Shown here: positions 59,356-64,000 of the stretch, piece after piece
Layout: each line of letters starts with the position of its first letter
Numbering within the stretch: the first letter of the stretch is position 1
Assembly: GCA_034436335.1 (NCBI GenBank)
Contig: DAOTVO010000003.1
Location: 1-64,000 of the forward strand
From: UBA877 sp034436335
GTDB taxonomy: Bacteria; Chloroflexota; Anaerolineae; Anaerolineales; Villigracilaceae
Length of the DNA: 64,000 nt
Direction: 5' to 3'
Translations under genes and position numbers: made by a program
Notes under the pieces: generated by a model
The model's input: the letters and a program-made list of their open reading frames with translations, nothing else
Databases searched by the model: none
Told to the model about the DNA's origin: nothing

Positions 59356-61451
59356 TTGACTTTCTCCCTGCGCTGGGTGACCGGTTCTTGGGCAGCCACC
59401 TGTTCACGTGGATATTCAAGGCGGGGATGGTACGCCACCCGCAAAGTGGATACAAAGGCTTCGATAATCTCGGTCAGGTCGCGCTGAGTGAGCGGGGTGT
59501 ATTCCAGTTGCCCGTCTTTTTGGCGGCTTTCGATGACGCTGCGGACAATGGTGCGCATTTCCTCGTCGTTCTGAGGACGCTCGGCGCGGGTACGCGCTTC
59601 CACCCCATCGGCAAACATCAGGAGTGCGGTTTCTCGGGAATGCGGCTTTGGACCCGGATAACGGAATTTGCTTTCGTTCAACTGAGATACGTCGCCATTG
59701 ACGGCTTGCAGGGCGCGGTTGTACTGGTAGCGCGCCAGCATCGTGCCATGATGCTCACTGATGAAATCCTGCAAGCGGCGCGGAAGACGGTACTTGCGCG
59801 CCAGTTCCAACCCGTCGGTGACGTGGCGGATGATGGCTGCGGCGCTCTCTTCCGGCGGCAGGTCGTCATGAGAGTCAATCTGATTGGGAGGCTGGTTTTC
59901 AACAAAAAACAACGGATTGGCGGCCTTGCCGATGTCGTGAAACAGGGCGCCAACGCGAGTGAGCAGCGCATCGGCGTGAATGCGCTCGGCCGCCTGCTCG
60001 GCCAGATTGGCAACCTGCAAACTGTGTTGATAGGTGCCGGGAGCGCGCTGGAGGAAATAACGCAATAGAGGATTATCTGGGCGAGAAATCTCCAGCAATT
60101 GCATGGGCGTGAGAATGCCGAGGTACTGCGCCAGCACATATTGCAGCGGCAAGACGATAATCGAAGAGCCAACGCCATACAGGAAGGCCGCGCCGAGCAA
60201 GGTGGCCAGGCCGACCCAGTCTGTGGCGGTGAAGGCCAGGCGGTAAGCGGCAATGACAGCCATGCCTGCCCCGGCAACAGCCACCACCGCGTAGAAAAAT
60301 TGCATTACCCGTCGTCCTTCTCCCAACGCCAGCACACCGCACAGACTCGACAGAATGTAATAGGGAAGCAGAGCCAGGGCGTCGGGCATGCCGTATACAG
60401 CCAGCAGGCTGAGCAGCAATCCAAATATCATTCCGCGTTCCATCCCAAACAACAGCGATACCAGCAAAGCAAAGGCCGGAACGGGAAACAGGTAAGGCAA
60501 TACCGTGCGATTGGGAATGATGGTTTGGGCCGCGAACAGGAAGAGCAGAAACAGCCCCGAAAGCAAAAGCAGGCTGCGCAAATCCGCAAGAATGGCCGAC
60601 TGGCGGCGGACAAAGTAAAGCGCCGTCATCATGGCAAGGAGGATAACCAGAGAAGCAGCGCCCAAGTAACGATAAAGCGGAGCCTTCGGTTGCACCAGGC
60701 CCGCCTCACTCAACGCTTCAAAGGTGACATCAGTAATCACCTGCCCACGCAGGACGATGGTTTGCCCTTCGAGATACGATTGAGTGACCGGCTCGACTGC
60801 GTTTCGGGCCGCCTGCCGCGCTTCCTCGGTCAGTTCGGGACTGTAAAAACTGTTTGCTATAATCATGGGGGAAACCAACTCCACGACCAGCATGGCTTCC
60901 CTCTCACTCAGTGTAAAAACTACCAGACCGGGCAACCCCTGGCGGATGTCGTCCAAATCTTCGGTGCGGACAGCGTTCCGCATGATGCGGCCCAATAGAT
61001 TGACAGACTCGCCGCGCACCAGTTCCCAGCGATCGTCTGGCAAAGACAGAATGAACTGGGCCGTCTCGCTCGAAAAGGGAGGTTGACGCAATGCTGCCAG
61101 ATCAATTAACTTCTGGGAGAGGCTCTTCTCGGAATCGTCGCGAATACTGGAAATCTGTTGCAACAGGATTGTAAGCGCATCGGTCTGCGCCCGTCCAATC
61201 GCCGGGTCTGGCGCGCCGTAGACCGGGGCAACAGCACGTTCGGCGGCGTCACGCGCCTGGTTTGTCAGCACGATGCTGATGTAACTGAAATCGCGCGGAG
61301 CGCGCAAATCCTGGTCAGCGACATCGCCCACCTGAAGCGGCAAACTCCCCTGCCGCAGCGCCCAGGGCTGCACAAGCGCGGTGAAAGATAGAATAGTAGT
61401 GCAAACCAGGATAAGAAGCGGCCAGAATGACCGTCGGGCGGGCGCCACCAT
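59352..61451 (-). CDS. pgpH: 7TM-HD cyclic-di-AMP phosphodiesterase (PgpH-like)
   Basis: 699 residues. An extracellular domain (about 40-290) lies between the first helix and seven further helices (about 295-495). The HD domain has HSLQVANLAEQAAERIHADA, LFHDIGK and the later HHGT. It breaks down c-di-AMP. ATG 61451 has GGAG upstream; the frame from 61550 would run back into the yqeY gene. No c-di-AMP cyclase is in the window. Confidence 0.9.
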   Translation of the reverse strand: MVAPARRSFWPLLILVCTTILSFTALVQPWALRQGSLPLQVGDVADQDLRAPRDFSYISIVLTNQARDAAERAVAPVYGAPDPAIGRAQTDALTILLQQISSIRDDSEKSLSQKLIDLAALRQPPFSSETAQFILSLPDDRWELVRGESVNLLGRIMRNAVRTEDLDDIRQGLPGLVVFTLSEREAMLVVELVSPMIIANSFYSPELTEEARQAARNAVEPVTQSYLEGQTIVLRGQVITDVTFEALSEAGLVQPKAPLYRYLGAASLVILLAMMTALYFVRRQSAILADLRSLLLLSGLFLLFLFAAQTIIPNRTVLPYLFPVPAFALLVSLLFGMERGMIFGLLLSLLAVYGMPDALALLPYYILSSLCGVLALGEGRRVMQFFYAVVAVAGAGMAVIAAYRLAFTATDWVGLATLLGAAFLYGVGSSIIVLPLQYVLAQYLGILTPMQLLEISRPDNPLLRYFLQRAPGTYQHSLQVANLAEQAAERIHADALLTRVGALFHDIGKAANPLFFVENQPPNQIDSHDDLPPEESAAAIIRHVTDGLELARKYRLPRRLQDFISEHHGTMLARYQYNRALQAVNGDVSQLNESKFRYPGPKPHSRETALLMFADGVEARTRAERPQNDEEMRTIVRSVIESRQKDGQLEYTPLTQRDLTEIIEAFVSTLRVAYHPRLEYPREQVAAQEPVTQRREKVK

Positions 61452-61485
61452 TAATTCACCGTCTCCGCCTGCATCATCAAAGGAT

Positions 61486-61932
61486 TCACTTCGACAAAAG
61501 GCTCCGCACCGCGGCGCTGACCTGGTCGCCGGGGGCTCGTCCGGCCACACGCGGCATCAGCACCTTCATGACCCTTCCCATATCAGTCGGGCCAGTTGCG
61601 CCTGTTTCGACAATTGCGGCTTCAGCAAGCGCTTTCAACTCCTCCGCGCTCAACGCAGCGGGCAGAAAGCCTTCCAACACTTTGATTTCGGCCTCGGTGG
61701 CGGCGACGATGTCGGCGCGTTGGGCGCGGCTGGCCTCTTCTACCGCCTCGCGGCGGGTTTTGAGTTCCTTTTGGAGGATGCTCAGCACAGCGGTTTCGTC
61801 CAGCGTAATCTGTTTGTCAATTTCGGCCTGGCGGATAGCCGCCAATACCATGCGGACGGTGCGCCGGGTCACATCGTCGCCGGCTTTCATTGATGTCTTC
61901 AGAGCAAGTTCGAGTTTTTCTTTGGTATTCAT
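61486..61932 (-). CDS. yqeY: GatB/YqeY-domain protein
   Basis: 148 residues, all-helical. LPAALSAEELKALAEAAI and DMGRVMKVLMPRVAGRA are diagnostic. Similar to the tRNA-binding tail of GatB; role unclear. The TATAAT at 61944-61939 (minus) ends 6 bases before the ATG, a leaderless arrangement. Confidence 0.93.
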   Translation of the reverse strand: MNTKEKLELALKTSMKAGDDVTRRTVRMVLAAIRQAEIDKQITLDETAVLSILQKELKTRREAVEEASRAQRADIVAATEAEIKVLEGFLPAALSAEELKALAEAAIVETGATGPTDMGRVMKVLMPRVAGRAPGDQVSAAVRSLLSK

Positions 61933-61965
61933 ATTTCGATTATACCTCGCAGGGAAGGAGCATTT

Positions 61966-62589
61966 TCAACCGGCAAACAGAGCCAGCAAGTTGGCGGGCA
62001 GGCCGGAGATGGTATTTTCATACTCTCGCTGCGTCCGCTTGACAGCGGCGGCAAAAGCGTAGTCGAATTTTGGTCCCTGCTCCGGCCCGTCCAGATTCAT
62101 CCAGGCATGCGAATCGCGCGGCAGGAGCGGCAGGATGAATTTCTTGAGAGCAGGGATGAAACTCAACGCTTCAAACGGATAGTACAATCTGCCGGAGCGC
62201 AGAGAGGGGTTGTCGAGCAGGCTGTTATCGAACGGGTCCACCGCATCGGGCGGCGGCCAGCCGCCTTCCGGGAAGCGCGCCAGCCAGAGCGATATGTAGT
62301 TGCTGTGTGCGTAGAAATCCTGGGCGGTGTGCGTCAGACGTCCAAATGCCTGTCGGGCCGCAACTGCATCTCCCCGTTCCAGCGCCGGACGGATGAGGGC
62401 ACGGTTCTGTTCGATGAACGCGCGACTTTTGGCAAAAGCGTTGGCGTCGAAATGATATTCATCATGTCCAATTTGCCCCTGCAAAGCATCCAATCCCAGA
62501 TTGGCAACGATGATGGTTTCCAAAGCAGGCGGGCTAAAAAATTCGCCCACCGCCTGAGTGGTGATGATGCGGTGATAGGTTTTATTCAT
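61966..62589 (-). CDS. HET-C/zinc-phospholipase-C-like protein
   Basis: 207 residues. TYHRIITTQAVG, GHDEYHFD and HTAQDFYAHSNY hold His and Asp residues in the order seen in S1/P1-nuclease and zinc-dependent phospholipase C folds. No signal peptide is present, so it acts in the cytoplasm or is exported by other means. Its start overlaps the stop of the cyclase gene by eight bases. Function is uncertain. Confidence 0.65.
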   Translation of the reverse strand: MNKTYHRIITTQAVGEFFSPPALETIIVANLGLDALQGQIGHDEYHFDANAFAKSRAFIEQNRALIRPALERGDAVAARQAFGRLTHTAQDFYAHSNYISLWLARFPEGGWPPPDAVDPFDNSLLDNPSLRSGRLYYPFEALSFIPALKKFILPLLPRDSHAWMNLDGPEQGPKFDYAFAAAVKRTQREYENTISGLPANLLALFAG

Positions 62590-64000
62590 CGGATTGTTTC
62601 AAACCGTGCAAAAGATATACCCGAATCGGATTCGTTTTACCTTTTACCATGACAGGTTCCAGGGCCTCGGAGTAGATTTTTTCGCCCACAATGGCATGGG
62701 TGGTGTGGTCTATCATAATTTCGCCAGGGCCGGCAATGGTCTCTAAACGCTGGGCGAGATTGACCGTATCGCCGATGGCGGTGTAGTTGAACAACTCACT
62801 CGTGCCAACGTTGCCCACCATCACATCGCCGGTGGCGATGCCGATGTGGAAGCGCAGGTGATGCATCGGGTCGGCAAATTGACGATGTGCGTCTTCCGCT
62901 TGTCTCATGATGGTCAAGGCAGCGCGCACAGCCCGCAGGGCGTGGTCCGGCTGAGGGTCGGGGGCGTTCCAAAGGGCCAGCACGCCGTCGCCCCAGAATT
63001 TATCTAATGTACCTTCTTCTTCCAGAATGGCCTGCGCCGCCAGGGAAAGATAATGATTGAGCACCTTGAAAAGGGTTTCTGGGTCTGAGCGTTCACTAAA
63101 AGTAGTAAACCCGGAAATATCGGCAAAGAGAACGGTGGCGGGTTGTTTTGTGCCGTCGAGCCGCAGGTGGCTGGGGTCAGAGAGCAGACGGTCGCGCACG
63201 CGCGGGGCCACCACCCGGCCAAAGGTCTGGCGGATGCGCTCCTGCTCGGCCTGCAGTTTGCGGCGTTCGGTCAGGTCCTCAACGACAATGGCCGCGCCCT
63301 TCGTGGCAAAATAGGCATCGCGCACGGGGGAACAGGAAAGGCGTAAATACAATTCGCCGCGCGGCGGGATGTTGCGATTCACCTCCCGCGAGAGGACGAC
63401 AGAGCCGCGCTCGACCGCTTCAGCGGCAACCGTATCCAAGTCCGGCCAGGTCGGAAGCGCCTCGGGTAGATGCTTTCCGATCACATCCCGGTAGGAGATG
63501 CCGAGAATATTCTCCGCCGCCCGATTGAAAAGCGTAACTTTATGCTCCACATCCGTTGTAATAACGCCGGTAGCGATGGAAGCAAAGATGTCATCCATCA
63601 AGTTCTTCATTTCGAGAGTCTGGTCGAGGGTGCGGCGAAGGTTGATGAACAGGCGGGCATTTTCGAGAGCCAGGGTAGACTGCCCGGCCACAGTATTGAG
63701 AAATTCGAGGTCATCGCCGGTATAGGGGTCGCCGGAGCGTTTGTCCCCCAACGCCATGAAGCCAATCAACGTACCTTCATAACGCAGAGGGACAAAGACC
63801 AGACAGCCAAACGCCCGAAAAGCAGCCGAAGCATTCAATGTTTCAGGGTAATTGCTGTTAGCGGGAAAATACTGCGGAGTCTCAGCGATTTGAATAACGC
63901 GCACCAAGGGATCGTCCACAGGACAGTTCGGGAACTCAATATCTCCACGGGCGTGAGGAACGTATACGGTTTGTTCGTCATCGTAGAGATAGATGACAAA
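62582..64000 (-). CDS. GAF-PAS class III nucleotide cyclase (5' end beyond window)
   Basis: At least 472 residues; the frame stays open to the window end at 64000. A GAF domain (RYEGTLIGFMALGDKRSGDPY) is followed by PAS (about 135-250) and the cyclase domain. Catalytic Asp residues are in LFADISGFT and FWGDGVLALW, base-specific positions in LDKFWGD and AIGDTVNLAQR. Same layout as the protein at 11075-12790; the two are clearly paralogous. Start is not visible here. Confidence 0.9.
   Translation of the reverse strand, partial: FVIYLYDDEQTVYVPHARGDIEFPNCPVDDPLVRVIQIAETPQYFPANSNYPETLNASAAFRAFGCLVFVPLRYEGTLIGFMALGDKRSGDPYTGDDLEFLNTVAGQSTLALENARLFINLRRTLDQTLEMKNLMDDIFASIATGVITTDVEHKVTLFNRAAENILGISYRDVIGKHLPEALPTWPDLDTVAAEAVERGSVVLSREVNRNIPPRGELYLRLSCSPVRDAYFATKGAAIVVEDLTERRKLQAEQERIRQTFGRVVAPRVRDRLLSDPSHLRLDGTKQPATVLFADISGFTTFSERSDPETLFKVLNHYLSLAAQAILEEEGTLDKFWGDGVLALWNAPDPQPDHALRAVRAALTIMRQAEDAHRQFADPMHHLRFHIGIATGDVMVGNVGTSELFNYTAIGDTVNLAQRLETIAGPGEIMIDHTTHAIVGEKIYSEALEPVMVKGKTNPIRVYLLHGLKQSDE

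Overview
The window reads as chromosomal DNA from a GC-rich, probably anaerobic or microaerophilic bacterium, most likely a Chloroflexota of the Anaerolineae type. This is an inference from gene content: a split glycine decarboxylase (gcvPA/gcvPB), a four-subunit 2-oxoacid:ferredoxin oxidoreductase (korDABC), a one-iron superoxide reductase, a ClpC ATPase, many lipoproteins with Ser/Thr/Pro-rich linkers, a PknB-type kinase with a TolB-like propeller, and GAF/PAS-rich signalling proteins. No rRNA, tRNA, CRISPR array or replication origin was seen. A perfect TATAAT lies close to many start codons, often close enough to imply leaderless mRNAs.

Layout. 1-3.2 kb: an IS630-family element (251-1341) sits in the signal-peptide codons of a lipoprotein gene, followed by a DsbA-like oxidoreductase and a deoxynucleoside kinase. 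3.5-12.8 kb: SGNH-like lipoprotein, homocysteine methyltransferase, Ser/Thr kinase, PAP2 phosphatase, transglutaminase, and a GAF-PAS adenylate cyclase. 12.8-18.0 kb (minus): M20 peptidase, PfkB kinase, GAF histidine kinase, a decayed MFS gene, a membrane protein and a lipoprotein. 18.1-20.8 kb (minus): agmatine catabolism (aguA, putrescine-type carbamoyltransferase, Lrp/AsnC regulator). 21-28.7 kb: DegV, korDABC, superoxide reductase, SCP2, Pcm, MutY and small metabolic genes. 28.7-33.6 kb (minus): dCMP deaminase and a glycine-cleavage operon headed by a tandem glycine riboswitch. A GxxExxY gene sits between the riboswitch and gcvH. 33.6-40.3 kb: ClpC, GNAT, holin-like protein, P1 peptidase, AI-2E-type permease. 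40.4-46 kb: a possible minus-strand structured RNA, a PLP enzyme, and a type II restriction-modification pair bracketed by a 225-bp direct repeat of the PLP gene's 3' end. 45.4-52.7 kb: split NAD synthetase, MFS exporter, SWIM protein with an attenuator-like leader, L,D-transpeptidase coupled to an orphan methyltransferase, a pseudo-receiver regulator and a thioesterase. 52.8-64 kb: a chelatase I/D gene with an A9 frameshift site, a 1170-residue GGDEF protein, dgkA-ybeY-pgpH, yqeY, a metal-dependent phospholipase-like protein and a second GAF-PAS cyclase running off the end.

Genes that work together. kor genes pass 2-oxoacid electrons to ferredoxin. The gcv genes degrade glycine under glycine control (gcvT is not in the window). 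ptcA and aguA turn agmatine into putrescine and carbamoyl phosphate. The nitrilase-like protein and NadE should form a glutamine-dependent NAD synthetase. PgpH, the GGDEF protein and two class III cyclases give c-di-AMP, c-di-GMP and cAMP/cGMP signalling capacity within 53 kb.

The most unusual observations are the IS630 insertion that supplies a replacement start codon, the restriction-modification island with a long target-like duplication, the glycine riboswitch with a greatly expanded P3 arm and a captured gene behind it, the chelatase frameshift site, and several structured leaders or RNAs without an assigned family.
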